Both the position numbers and the translations under genes were made by a program. The notes beneath the pieces were generated by a model. That model saw only the letters and a list, made by a program, of their open reading frames with translations. It ran no database searches and was not told where the DNA came from. From Arthrobotrys musiformis (Eukaryota > Ascomycota > Orbiliomycetes > Orbiliales > Orbiliaceae): 64,000 nt of DNA. Below, piece after piece: positions 43,356-54,305 of the stretch. Location of the stretch: contig JAVHJL010000007.1 of the NCBI GenBank assembly GCA_036971715.1, positions 1,674,001 through 1,738,000 on the forward strand, given 5' to 3'. Numbering within the stretch: position 1 is the stretch's first letter; each line of letters starts with the position of its first letter.

Positions 43356-44476
43356 TTAGTAAGGCCAGACCAAAGGAAACGTGTCTTGCCCTTCTCCGGC
43401 ATATAATTCGGCCAACCGAGGGGGGTAAAAGGAAAAGCTGTGGAAGCCGCTATCGTCGTTGGGTGGCCTTGTACATTGGGTCGAGAGGGCCCTTTCCCCA
43501 GCCTGTACCAAGAATGGGACAAAGTTCGCAATATCCTCACTTTGGTGGATGTGAAGCCCCAGGTATTCTAAATTTATTTCTAGAATATGTCGTGGCCGTT
43601 CTTGGGGACCGATAAGACTGACCGCTCGTATTTGAAGAATCTTCAGCTTTGTTGCTAAACTTAGCCCCAAGGTCGGCCTTGAGCAAGGCTCTATGACCCT
43701 ATCTATGGGTAATATGTGTATTTCGGCGATATTGGGAAATACGGCAACGACATCGACTAACATGCATCGGGGGCATACCGTATCTAGACAAAAGTCATCC
43801 TCTCGGAACATACGGTATGCACAAGGGCCAGAGCCGACCATCCCTGTGAAGCAGAGCATTTTTAGCTGCGTATTAGCTTGGAAAGCTGATAGCGATCTAG
43901 TAATGGCGCTCCCACTCATAAACCCTGACAAATACGTGCTCTCAAGGAGTGGAATAAGATATATTGTAGCTTCAAACTCCGATCCATCGTGTTGTGGCGG
44001 TACGAGGCAGGGGACATGAGGCTGGCTCGGTGTTGACCTTACACCTTTATCGACGTTGTCGCGCACCCAGAATGTCGCTTTAGTAGACTCAATAGATTTC
44101 AACATGCTGCAGGCGTCTATAGTGTTCTCGTAGTCTTCAAAATGCCAACTCTGAATGTTGTGAACCGTGAGAGGTGCTCGTTGGTTGATCTTATTAAGGT
44201 AGATGTGAACCGATTTGTTTCTGTGCTGTGACCAACCAGATCTACTACCGGTGGCCCTTCTAAGAAAGCTCCGTAATTTGGTCGCTCGTAAGGTTAACGG
44301 GGCTCGTCGGTATAGCCGAATCATTTCTTCGGCGAAGATTCTGGCGATAAGGAGGGAGTCGAGGAACGATTTAGGCGAGAATGTTGTACGGTGACGACTA
44401 CTCACTCTGTAAGAAATGAAAAGCGATCGCACTATTAGTAGTTTTATCTCGAGGGGACTTCCTCAAAGGAGGCCAT
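43356..44476 (-). pseudogene. F-box-type protein with a one-base frameshift near its start
   Basis: The long frame 43356-44432 (about 358 codons) lacks a good ATG. An ATG at 44474-44476 begins MASFEEVP and then meets a stop, but adding one C in the run at 44453-44456 would link it to LEIKLLIVRSL, giving an F-box-like opening. The downstream part is typical of divergent F-box proteins with irregular leucine-rich strands (LKILQIRAVSLIG, INLEYLGLHIHQ). Either the gene is recently broken, or a homopolymer sequencing error is present, or an undetected first exon exists (a TTCTTACAG acceptor lies at about 44404). The body shows no other lesion, so any inactivation would be young. Confidence 0.6.
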
Positions 44477-45070
44477 GATTTTGGTTTGCGATATACGGTG
44501 CCTTCTTGCCGCGTCACGAAGAGGAGCCCAGCTTACAGCTGACGTCGAGGGCCCTTATTTAAGTGGAAAATATAGTAGTGGTGTTCTGGATAATTTCAAT
44601 ACAGGATTATTTGGTTAGGGCCGAGGCTGACGTGCGCCTATGGACGGCTTGGAATGCCAGGGGCTTAGACTCAATTCAAGCCAATCCGGGACTTGACTTG
44701 AGCTTAGAAAGCCGAATGCATGCCCCCTTTTTACGCCCGATCAAATACCACACCAGACATATAGAAGCCTACTTGTAGGGTGGTGACCTTTTGCTTGTAT
44801 GGAAGGCGCCTTTTCCCTATAATTTTATTTGCTCAATACTTCACTAAGTGCGGGCTAATTCCCGAATCGCAGTAACGAATGATTAGAGATTAATCGGGTA
44901 CCCTGCACGAAAGGTCTCACTGCTAGATCCTCGTTCATTTGGTTATCCGCGAATCTAAAATTAGAGACGATATAAATGAATCTATTTGAACACGTTCATG
45001 AAATAGGTAGTGAAGACAACGTGGTCGACTTCCCTTTCGCGAAACTGGCTAGAGGGCTTTGACTCGAAAT
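44477..45070. other. Intergenic, no gene seen
   Basis: Promoter flank of the F-box gene and 3' flank of the next; nothing else. Confidence 0.6.
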
Positions 45071-46950
45071 TCAGAGTCCAAAAGGGCCAACGGGAAAAAC
45101 CCCATGGCGGAACAGGATGGAGTTCCTCTCGTAGAGATGGTTTCTGTGGGAGGCTGGCCTGAAATGGGGCCTGTGGAAATATAGCCGTTGGAATACCTCG
45201 ATACCACCTTCACCGACAAAGGTGGCATAGTTGCTGCGATGCCCCCCACCGCTATCCGCCCGCCCATTTCCCATAAAATTCCTATAGTACCACAAAGCTT
45301 CATCGCACAAGCTGGTGTTAGGGGCACCGGCGGCAAGAATTCCGATTACATTTTCGGCTTTAAATACGTGGCTCCATCTCTCAGCTTCCTCCTGGCTTAA
45401 GCTTTTTAATAGATAGAACTCGGTAGAAAAGCGTATTAGGTCTTGCGGGCTACAGCGTATGTCGAGCGGTGGAGCGTGAATGGGCACGATCGGATCCGTT
45501 TTTTCTCGAAGCTCTTCTACCCACTAACTATTGTCAGCTCCCTAAACCCAATAAGTTGCATGCGGTGCCTTACTTTAGAGCGGGTAAGTCTATTTCCAGA
45601 GTGGTCTCGAAGCTCCCCAGAGTACCACATTTGAATCCTGTCCAACGCCCACCGAATACCATCTAGATCAAGGTTGAGTATGCTATTGCGATTGCGAACC
45701 CCGACCAAGTAGAGATCGACAACACGTTTGTGTAAACGACTTAATATATGCCGGTTTTCAATTCCCAAAAAACTCTCGAGAGCGGCTACAAGCAAGTTTG
45801 TTGTTAGTGGCGGGGGCGAAATCTCAATGTAGTGCCCCAAAAATCGGACATTCGTCCTATAATCCACTATAATACGCTCATAGCTTTTTCTCATATTGAA
45901 AGTTATTGTCTGGCTCTCTTTGGCTTGCTTTACGGAGCAAAGTATGGTATTATGGCGGATAGCAACCGTAAGATATAAAAGAAACCCGTCGAAGCGTCTT
46001 CTTACATCGAAATGGGTCGAACCAGCTGTCTTGATTGTTTCGAGGGCGTGCCGATATGCCAAGAGAGCCTCCTGAAACTTCCGCTCATAAAAAAGGTTAT
46101 TCCCGTTCCTAAAATACTGATATCCCGATATAGCAAGTCCAAGTTTGTAGCCTGACGGCCAGTATATACCGTTGTCGAGGCCGAGACCATGGACGCGTTC
46201 GTGGTGTCCCCCCGATTCCCATCTAGCAGCAACTATATTGGCTCTAGCAGGGATTACACGGAGAATATCAACCAAGGTGCTGTGGTAGCGCGCCCGGTAG
46301 GCAGGTTGCTGTTGGATATTATAGTTGAACCGAATATGGTATGTGAACATCATATGCTGACTGTTTTGCGTACCTACTTTCCGCCGGTAAAGCCCATAGT
46401 GTTAGTGTTTCAGCCCTCAGGTTTTGAAATCCGGAGTCTTACGGGGCTCGCGACTAGGCCCACGCAGGAGGATAGAGAGTTACTAACGAGCCATCGATGC
46501 CATCATAGATACTACAATTCTGATGTTGTCGAAGCCAATCGCTATGAATGCCTGTGACGTTTCACGAAGCTCAACATTGGAGGACTCGTGAATATTGATA
46601 TGAGCAAGAGTGAGTCGAGACAAAATAGTCGCCTCGTGGTCTTCGATACAATAGGCGGGGAAATGATCGGTACGGCATTTGGCATCATAGAAATCTGGTT
46701 GGCGGAATATTGCCGGGACAAGCGACCGACGAACTCTGAAAGTGATTGACGGGGGCATGAATCTAGGCAGTATCGATAAAGCCTCGTCAGCAGTTTCTGG
46801 GTGGATCGAGAGGAAGCCAAATCTGTAAATTTCATGATGACAGCTCATCCATGGGTCCGCCGGCTTTTCGCATTCTAAGCCAAGTGTCAAGATGTATATT
46901 TCGTTTTTTAACTCCAGCGGGAGTCTCTGCAGTCGACAATCGCGTGGCAT
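45071..46950 (-). CDS. LPLEL-type protein with TPR-like region, 533 aa, three exons
   Basis: Exons 46950-46516, 46308-45521 and 45449-45071. Intron 1 (207 nt, GTAGTA..CCAACAG, phase 0) is long for this window and could hide a further exon; intron 2 (71 nt, GTAGAA..GCTGTAG, phase 2) fits well. The start is ATG 46950 (MPRDCRLQRLPLELKNEIY), the LPxELxxxIY opening common in fungal F-box-like orphan proteins. Exon 2 has a TPR-like helix pair (GNNLFYERKFQEALLAYRHALE) near residues 200-225. The remainder is helical, and the last exon has a His/Arg-rich end. No catalytic motif. A protein-interaction role is inference. Confidence 0.7.
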
Positions 46951-47762
46951 TTTTCGTTTAGAAAGGTCGTGCTGTAAACGAACGAAGATAAACACGGACG
47001 AAGGGTATCCGGATGCCGCCGCTAGTGATTAGGAAGAGGATTTCTGGTCTTGAGAGTTCGTCGACGTTGGTATATCGTGCTGCTAGGCTTTGGTTAGGCG
47101 GTGTCAGCTATGGTTTTGATTTCTTCGTTAGTCAGTGTGAACATTGACCTGAAGGATTCTTAAATATATAGTGGATGAAGGCTGATCTAAATAGCACAAA
47201 TGAGTGGACCGAACCAATAATTTTGTGGTATGAAGGGGCCCAGCCGCCGTTGATTGCTGTACGCCAGATGCCTGCAAGTGCCAATTTGCGACCTTCTCCA
47301 GGATGGGAACCAGAAATCCCAAAACGAGCCTGCAGCCAGCTCCCTCGCATGTCCGTATACGTGTCAATTCATGCAGTGAAAATACATGTACATCCTGTTA
47401 GGTAAATTAGTGCGGTATCTCTAGCAGTCGACCAGCGACTTTCGCCCAAAGACTGTCCGTGAATACACAATTCTAAACAGCGAACCGGGATCTCTCAAAA
47501 GGTACTAAGGAAATATACAACCGCTGCGCTATGATTCTAGAATTCTGAGCTTCGCCAAGATTCTAATTTTTAAAACCGAGGCCAAATCCACGGTCATGAT
47601 TCAATCCTTGGTAACTACGGTGTCAAGTTTGTGAAATGAATGCTAAGGCGACTAAATATTCCTTCTAATGCATGTACATGTACTAAAATTACAACCGCAC
47701 CGTTAACAAACAATGGGAAGTCTACAAATGAAAGCCAGGACTTGCAAGAATTAGTCCCGTTA
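46951..47762. other. Intergenic, no supported gene
   Basis: A plus-strand ATG frame at 47175-47405 (76 aa, EWTEPIILWYEGAQPPLIA) is the only candidate and has no support. TATATTTAA near 47160-47170 on the minus strand could serve the 46950 gene. Confidence 0.45.
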
Positions 47763-49648
47763 CTAAGCAAATCTTAAATGCTTGACTAACCGTGGGAGAT
47801 GGTACGTATGCATTCTCACGTAGGCCTGATTACTCTCATACCTGGGTATAAGGTAAGGATCGGATCTAACGCAGTGTGGTTCCAATTCAAACCGATAGTA
47901 CTTTTTTAGAGGCGAATCCGGGTCCCAAGCGTTCGAATGCGCATACCATGGGTGCCATATCACCCGAAACTTTTCGTATAACGATCCTTCCGACATTGAA
48001 ACATATTCCAACTCGGGCGCCACCGACGTCCTCGCAAAAATGGCACCGCATATTATTTCCATGAGCTGAAATCGGACACCTGCTCTTCTATCCCTTAACT
48101 CAACCCTGCTATGTTCTTGCCCAGATTTAACAGGTGGGTGGATCATGTGAAGATGTTTGATTCGACCGAAAGCCGGCGCAAACGGTTTCAAGTTGTACTA
48201 CCCAATTACACAGCTGTTAATTACCTCCTCCAGAAATATCTCCTTCTCTAGAGGAAAGAGAACATTTTTCGCAAGAGCAGAGCACTTACAACGAAATCTA
48301 CATATGGGACACCCTTGGCGAAACTCAGTCCAAGCTCGGATACACCTTGAAAGCCCGGCAGTATCTCTAGGATACTATTTTGGTAATGTGGAATATCTAT
48401 ATGGAGAGCCTCTAGAGTATGTTGGTGACGTAGGAAACTCGCGATATCAAATGCCGCACTTATATCCAACGATTCGTCCTCCTCATTTTCTTCGTAGAAG
48501 GTCAGCGACAACCCCTCTAGCCCGGGCTCTAGGGCGTTGAATATTTCTCCAGCCGCAAGCGCTTCTGAGCACGCGCCTTTGATGGTCAATGTCCTGACAT
48601 TCGTCTTGGATATTTTAGGCGCTATAAACTTCATGCCAGAGCACCCACACAGGGCAAGGTTCGTGCACCGAAGCATCCAAGATGCACCTTCAAGGCTAGC
48701 TAAGTTAACGCCGCCGAGGTATAAATCGCTAGGATTTCGCTGGACAAGAAGGCTTAACAGGCCATCGAACCCGAGTTCGTGTTCTGACTCATGATTTCTC
48801 GGTTTATTAAAGCGAAATTGGAAATAAACTCTTGAAGGTTGGTTCGTGGCCCGAAGAATGGAGGTAGCGATAGAAACCCCAGACCTTGTGCGTGGTAGGT
48901 CGATATGAAGACTTTCAAGGCAGGGAAAGTGCAAGTTGGCTAATCCTCTGATCTCGGAATCCGCGCCCTCGTCTTCATATTCAAAGTTTTGAGAGCGTAT
49001 ATCAAGAGATATTAAGTTTTGCTGCCTTTGGAGCCCTGTCAAAAGCCCGTTGCCCAAGGGCCAGGGCACAGCCAACCTGTTCAGGACGACGGGTATATGT
49101 CAGCCGATCATATTTGGTTCGACAAGAAAGTTCCGTAACAATACGTAAGTTCACGTAACAAGATCCTGAAGGGGATTTTATTTCGAGCAAACTAAATCAC
49201 TTACACTAGTCTTTCAAGGTATCCCTCGTATATATTCCCGAAAATCTCACGAATTGTAGATTTGAGATTATCTAATTGATGTATTGACGTGGTCGATCGG
49301 CGACATACCCGAAAGCTCATCCATTTTGTTAAAATATGAGGGACAGAAGCAAACTTTTCTATCATGGCTACGGAGGAATTGTGTCCCTGCCGCACATCTC
49401 CTTCCCCTTGGAGAATGATACTGAAGTCTAGTTTCCTATACAATATGTGCCTATAGGCATGGTGCAAGCTCCTGCAACATTTCATCAACGCTACCAGATG
49501 TGATTTCGAAAGCTTTGGTAATATCTTGCATTAGTAGAAGCCCTTATAAGTCATAATTATTCGATCTTACATTCGAAGCTATTCTAAGATGCAGCTCCAA
49601 AGGGAGTTGAGCTATTGGGGATCCTTGTCGTAGCTGTAGATTGGCCAT
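47763..49648 (-). CDS. F-box protein with leucine-rich-type C terminus, 539 aa, four exons
   Basis: Exons 49648-49571, 49524-49205, 49076-48290 and 48197-47763. Introns are 46, 128 and 92 nt with donors GTAAGA, GTAAGT and GTAAGT; phases 0, 2 and 0 all keep frame. Exon 1 carries the F-box start AQLPLELHLRIASN and exon 2 continues LPKLSKSHLVALMKCCRSL, the expected second half, so the 46-nt intron cuts the F-box. Residues 150-400 are leucine-rich strand/helix units (LHFPCLESLHIDLP, CTNLALCGCSGMKF, VRTLTIKGAC, LEGLSLTFYEE, LEALHIDIP), the layout of SCF substrate receptors. The last exon adds a non-repeat tail. Substrate unknown. Confidence 0.85.
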
Positions 49649-50655
49649 CTCCTTACACGGCACTGTACACAGCGTATAGGCAGGAGATCATGTTCGGTCC
49701 TCGGTGAATCGAGGCAGAATCGTCTATGACGTGGTGGTAGCTTGTTTTGCACTTAGACTTGGGAGGGTGCTAGCGTTTAAATACTAAAATCGGCATCTGT
49801 TTAGATCCGGGGGTCTACAGCCTGAGAGAATATCTGTCGGCACGAAACCTCAGTACCAGTCCGCTGACATTGCACATTGGCCAAAAAGAACTCGAGTGCT
49901 CGTAGGGCATATACCACGAAGCCTTGTCTATGTCGGCACGTGGACTCGAGGTTGGCCGCGAAAGTCTCATCATGTATTAATTCAATTCACATGCATACGT
50001 AATAAAGTCTGTTATCTCCAACATTACACTATAGTACTAGCCTCCAATCTAGGCATTATACTGGCTGCCCCAAAAAGCATTTTTGTGCTTAGCGTGGGAG
50101 CCTTTCGATTTTGTGTCACAGTTCTGTGCTCCCGCTCGAGAGCGAAGCCAAGAGAACGGAAATGCTCTGTGCTAAGTCGCACCAACCAACACTTCAAACC
50201 AACGTTATCGCTGGTGTACAAATTTAGTACGGCCCGGTCGCTAGATTACAACAAAATTGGACACAACAGCTAGCTTAGTTGCGTCGACCGATATTTGTAT
50301 TGAACTTTTCCGTCTCAGAAGTAGCAACCCGCACCCTAGGGTGTGACATCGCCACAAATCTGTATGGGGTTAGCAAAAGCCCAAAGTTCTTGAGAGAAGA
50401 AATTGATAGCGTACAGACATGCACATGTCATGTCGGTGCTGTTTACAGGCAACTGGAATGGGACCACTATCACGTTTGTATTGGCGTTAGGCCGGTGCAT
50501 TAATAGAAGCAGTTTGTCTTCAGCTGCTTTACGACGTCTGCACTATTGCCTCTAAAAATCTAACGGCGCAATAGGGTCGCAAAACCGGACCCGGTTATTA
50601 TTCGCTGTGCACATAACCTTAATTCAAATTAAAGCAATAGCTTGGAGCGACAATC
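49649..50655. other. Intergenic between divergent genes
   Basis: No supported gene. Frames at 49896-50273 and 50279-50503 lack ATG or family. Confidence 0.5.
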
Positions 50656-51264
50656 ATGGACAGCCCAGATGCTCTTGCAGGGCTATTAAGCCCACAAATC
50701 GAAATCGAGAATACGGACCCGTATAGCTGGTATAGCAATCCTAGAAAGCGTCGCCTAGAAACCATTAGCCCCTCCCCCGAGCTGTTGTGTTCAACTTGCA
50801 TAAAAAAGCGCCGCGTCAACGAGAACCAGGTTCTAGGAGGCGACACAGCCACCGGGAAGATTCCTGAATATCCTTTCAAATCTCTAGATCATGATGCAGC
50901 CAGTATCGAGGCGGACTTAGCACTCGGGTTGGAGGAACTTTCGGCAGCCACTATTCTCTTGGGGTTCACCGAAGGTCAGACAGGTTCGCCATTTGACGAA
51001 GGAATACCTATCAGCCAGTTTGAGAATGCCAGCTACACAGCTCCGCCTCTTGACGCTTCCAACGGGGTCAATATTGTGGCAGACTCTCTTAGCCTATCCC
51101 TCTCGGAAGCCTTTGAGGACGTAGCAGCCCCGAGCATGTCCCCAACGTCGTTTGTGCACCACCCTGACACATATGACTATTTCCTACGGAAGGTCGAGCT
51201 GTTGGAATACAAAGTGGAGACGCTTGAAAAGAGATGGAAAGAACTATTCGGAAGCCAGTGTTAG
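50656..51264 (+). CDS. Nuclear-type hypothetical protein, 202 aa
   Basis: A single ATG exon. Basic clusters at residues about 29-34 (PRKRRL) and 50-54 (KKRRV) form a bipartite-like nuclear signal, with a Cys pair between them (CSTC). The middle is acidic and Ser-rich (DLALGLEELSAATILLG), similar in composition to an activation region. The last 30 residues are a coiled coil (YDYFLRKVELLEYKVETLEK). No DNA-binding fold is visible. A regulatory cofactor is possible but not shown. Confidence 0.78.
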   Translation: MDSPDALAGLLSPQIEIENTDPYSWYSNPRKRRLETISPSPELLCSTCIKKRRVNENQVLGGDTATGKIPEYPFKSLDHDAASIEADLALGLEELSAATILLGFTEGQTGSPFDEGIPISQFENASYTAPPLDASNGVNIVADSLSLSLSEAFEDVAAPSMSPTSFVHHPDTYDYFLRKVELLEYKVETLEKRWKELFGSQC

Positions 51265-51928
51265 AGGGGTTTGGTGCCACACGATGGCTAAATCCTTGGC
51301 TTCGATGTCGAGTCAACACGAGAAAGAATCCACTGTGTTCATGTTGGATTTTGAAGGGCGGCTTGCTTTGGGGTTGCATCACAACGGCCATTGCAACAAG
51401 TGGCGCAGGAAGCAACGCATTTTCGAATCGATGTGGGCCCTTTGCGCTCACAGTCGAGGCTTCAAGTGACGGAACAGCTTGCAACTTGCTTATACGCCCT
51501 GCTTTTGACTTGCCATTGTACGAAATCTTATTGGTAATTTCCATGTTTAACAATAAATTCTTATTTCCTATATGTACCTACGCGGCTTTGTAGATTTCTC
51601 TTGGGTTGTCTCCTTTCTACATAAGTCTCAGTCAAGTTAAAATTTAGGCTGAAGTAGGAGCAAAAATCTTTCATTCCTTGCGCTTAGCCGCCGTTTCCCA
51701 GAAGTGATAATTGGTTTTAGTTATTATGATAATAGTTGTAGATCACCTGGAAATGATATGCCCCAAACCGAGAAACAAAGTGAGCTAGGTCTACATCCTT
51801 CCGTTTTAGTAAAGGTGCGGCTAGCTAGACGCTATTGATAAAGGAGAAGAAAGAAAGTACATTTGATTAGGACGATAGTAAAGTAGAAGTGAGCTGCTGA
51901 CTTAATCCCGAGCGGTCTTCAATTCTCG
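51265..51928. other. Intergenic between convergent genes
   Basis: A short ATG frame at 51284-51469 (61 aa) and overlapping longer frames on both strands lack support. Nothing else. Confidence 0.5.
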
Positions 51929-52321
51929 TCAGTGTCTCTGCACTCGGACCTCTATGCAAAGGCTTTGATACATGCTAGTAGTAAAGTTCTGCTCAATCTG
52001 CCACCTTGTAAGGATACGCCTCAGTGAAACTTGCTCTGATAATTCCTTGCGTAGCTCTCTTCGCCTCCTCTTATTTCTTTTAATGATGTACCCCGCGCAA
52101 CCTATCGATCTAATCCGGCGGGATACATCCCACAGACCCCATTCCAAGGCCCAGATGCGATAACAGATGCCACAATGTTCGGCCACATCAATGTAGAAGG
52201 TGTCGGTGGTGTTATAGAGGCAGCTATTGAGTCGTTGGTCTCTTTGTTCGCACTGTCGAGCCATTATATCCTTGTGGAATATGTGGCCGCACTTATAGAA
52301 CGCCTTCCGGTAATGGCACAT
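51929..52321 (-). CDS. Small Cys/His-rich protein, 130 aa
   Basis: A single exon from the ATG at 52319-52321. The N-terminal half has CHYRKAFYKCGHIF, C at about 24 and 34, then HCGICYRIW at about 49-57; the spacing of Cys and His suggests one or two zinc sites. The C-terminal half is very basic and helical (IKRNKRRRRELRKELSEQ). Short fungal orphans with the Y-x-CGH and CGIC pattern are familiar to me as uncharacterised proteins, but I cannot give a family name. No signal peptide, so intracellular. Function unknown. Confidence 0.78.
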   Translation of the reverse strand: MCHYRKAFYKCGHIFHKDIMARQCEQRDQRLNSCLYNTTDTFYIDVAEHCGICYRIWALEWGLWDVSRRIRSIGCAGYIIKRNKRRRRELRKELSEQVSLRRILTRWQIEQNFTTSMYQSLCIEVRVQRH

Positions 52322-53632
52322 TATAATCAGTCGGTCGGCTGGCCAAATTCCAGGGCTATTCTGGACGCGGTTTCGTTGGAGGTGGTATAAGATTTTTCAA
52401 TGCGATTTACTCCAGACCTACGAAACGATAAGATATCCAAATGATTAGCATGTTATGAAAACAGGGCAGTATCGACGGTGTCACAATACTTACAAGAGAT
52501 GTGGGTGACTCTTAACTCTGGTATCCAATGTCGAGGGCCTCTGGACTGGGTTCTTACTTCTAAAGGACCCGTAGCAAAGTACCCATATGACCTTTAAGTT
52601 TCTCGGACGCCTTATTCCAAAGGGAACTTGACATTGTGCTTTTCCACACTTGCGTCCTGCTCAATCTATCTCGACCATTGCGAGAACACAGACTGGAAGC
52701 TACAATCGAGGGTGGCCCTCACATGCTGTGGACCTGTGTGCACCTGATGGCCCACCCGCCCCCAGTTCCTTGCATTGAGATATTTCTTTTTTTGTGGTTT
52801 TTGTTTTTCGTTTTTATTTTTGTTTCAGAGGGCGTAGTGGCACACCACCAAAAACTAGAACCATGGTAACTATTTGTGGACCCTAGACTAATTGCGAAAA
52901 CTATTTGGTGTAGTGGGGCAGATAACGAAATAACCCTGCAAGGTTGGTGTGTTATTGGCACACTTTTGTTGATTACGAAATTTCGAAGGTGTTGGGGGAC
53001 TTTTCCCTCGAGGGCTTTATCGGACGGGCCCCTCAACCGCCAGGGATTTCCCTTAAGGGACAAGATCCCAACTGGAACAATTCTTTTGAGGGGATTCATC
53101 CCAAGAGAAAAATATCCCGTACGGGCAAATATCCCTTGTGGCAATGTACCCTGGCGCGAAATCGTGGGCCCGGAAACTCGTTGCGGATGGGAAATTTCTC
53201 GGAAACAATGCCATTTTTGTGTTGGCGCAACCACTACCTTAAAGCCCAACTTTTCAAAATTTGTGCGTTATATGACACAACTAAGATATCGATCGGAGTG
53301 CACGAGTGTGTCAGCTGAGATGCCGTCTCGCTTATAATATAATATGAGTTTACAAATGCCATATACATGTACCTCGGGCGATGCACCTGCATTTAGTCGA
53401 TGTGTATCAGTGCTATCGATTCGAGCCCCGAATATTTTCGAATGCGAACTTGGCAAGGAGAGCTAGTTTTGGCATCAATTGCGGAGCTGGGGCCGACGCA
53501 CCTTGAGAGTTTCATCTGCCCACACCATAGAAGATAATAATATCTTGACCTGTATACTAGTGTCCCCATCTGCTCTAGGGCGGACTGAAGCCGAGACTAA
53601 TATTGGATTTTAGACATCTTTGATTAGCCGAA
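52322..53632. other. Intergenic, with a GGGA/TCCC-rich stretch
   Basis: From 52990 to 53200 the sequence is dense in short quasi-palindromes (AGGGATTTCCCTTAAGGG, ATCCCGTACGGG). Both strands are open for over 120 codons here, which looks like a composition effect rather than genes. Confidence 0.5.
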
Positions 53633-54298
53633 ATGCACGGAGAACCACCCCACAGTGCCCACGCAGCCTTGAATGCAAGCGCCCGAACTATCGATTCCGC
53701 TAAATTCGCATATTGTGCAGCGTTTTGTGCAGTAGCTTTGTTCCATTTCCTTCTCTCCTGGCTTTCATTTACGCTTCGGAGCCGTCCCTCTATCCCAACC
53801 AAATCTATGGTCCACATCCAGGCGTTATTACGGTTCTCCCTCGTATTGCTGGTGTATAGCGGATCGACTTCCTTCGTATACTATTCACTTTATTGCCACA
53901 AAGCCCTACAGCGCTTTTTTTGCAACCTTATGATGGTGGCCTTCCTCATAGGGTCTTCCCTGGTTTCTTACCAACCCCAGGTTATCTCGACCCCGTTCCG
54001 ACAATACCGCCCTTTTCTGGAGCTCGCTTGGGTCAACATTCTTGCATTCGCTGTAGCTACTCGCTATAACGGGTTAGAAGTCATTCTATTAGATCTTGGA
54101 TTTCAAAATACATTATACGGTTTCATATTAGCATACACTATCGTTATTCTCTTTCACCGCCAACGGGATGCTTTCGCGGCCCGGTTCCGCGCCCAGATAT
54201 CTAAACCTCTATTCCATATTGTCCTGTTTACAATCACTTCATCTCATATACTCTGTTTAGCTAAGGCTTCATCTTATAGAACAGTATGTCATTGTTAA
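53633..54298 (+). CDS. Six-pass membrane protein, 221 aa
   Basis: A single ATG exon. Hydrophobic segments lie near residues 25-47 (AYCAAFCAVALFHFLLSW), 66-88, 95-113, 128-146, 157-175 and 193-212, with a basic loop HRQRDAFAARFRAQ before the last; that is six likely transmembrane helices. No transporter signature or family recognised. Its stop codon lies 7 nt from the stop of the convergent DUF3723 gene, so the 3' UTRs must overlap. Membrane location is well supported by composition; function is not known. Confidence 0.75.
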   Translation: MHGEPPHSAHAALNASARTIDSAKFAYCAAFCAVALFHFLLSWLSFTLRSRPSIPTKSMVHIQALLRFSLVLLVYSGSTSFVYYSLYCHKALQRFFCNLMMVAFLIGSSLVSYQPQVISTPFRQYRPFLELAWVNILAFAVATRYNGLEVILLDLGFQNTLYGFILAYTIVILFHRQRDAFAARFRAQISKPLFHIVLFTITSSHILCLAKASSYRTVCHC

Positions 54299-54305
54299 AT
54301 ACTAT

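Noticed and set aside
51089..51553. 154-codon minus-strand frame
   Set aside because: Antisense to the 3' part of the 50656 gene; composition not protein-like.
52719..53249. 176-codon minus-strand frame
   Set aside because: The same DNA is open in two plus-strand frames; explained by composition.
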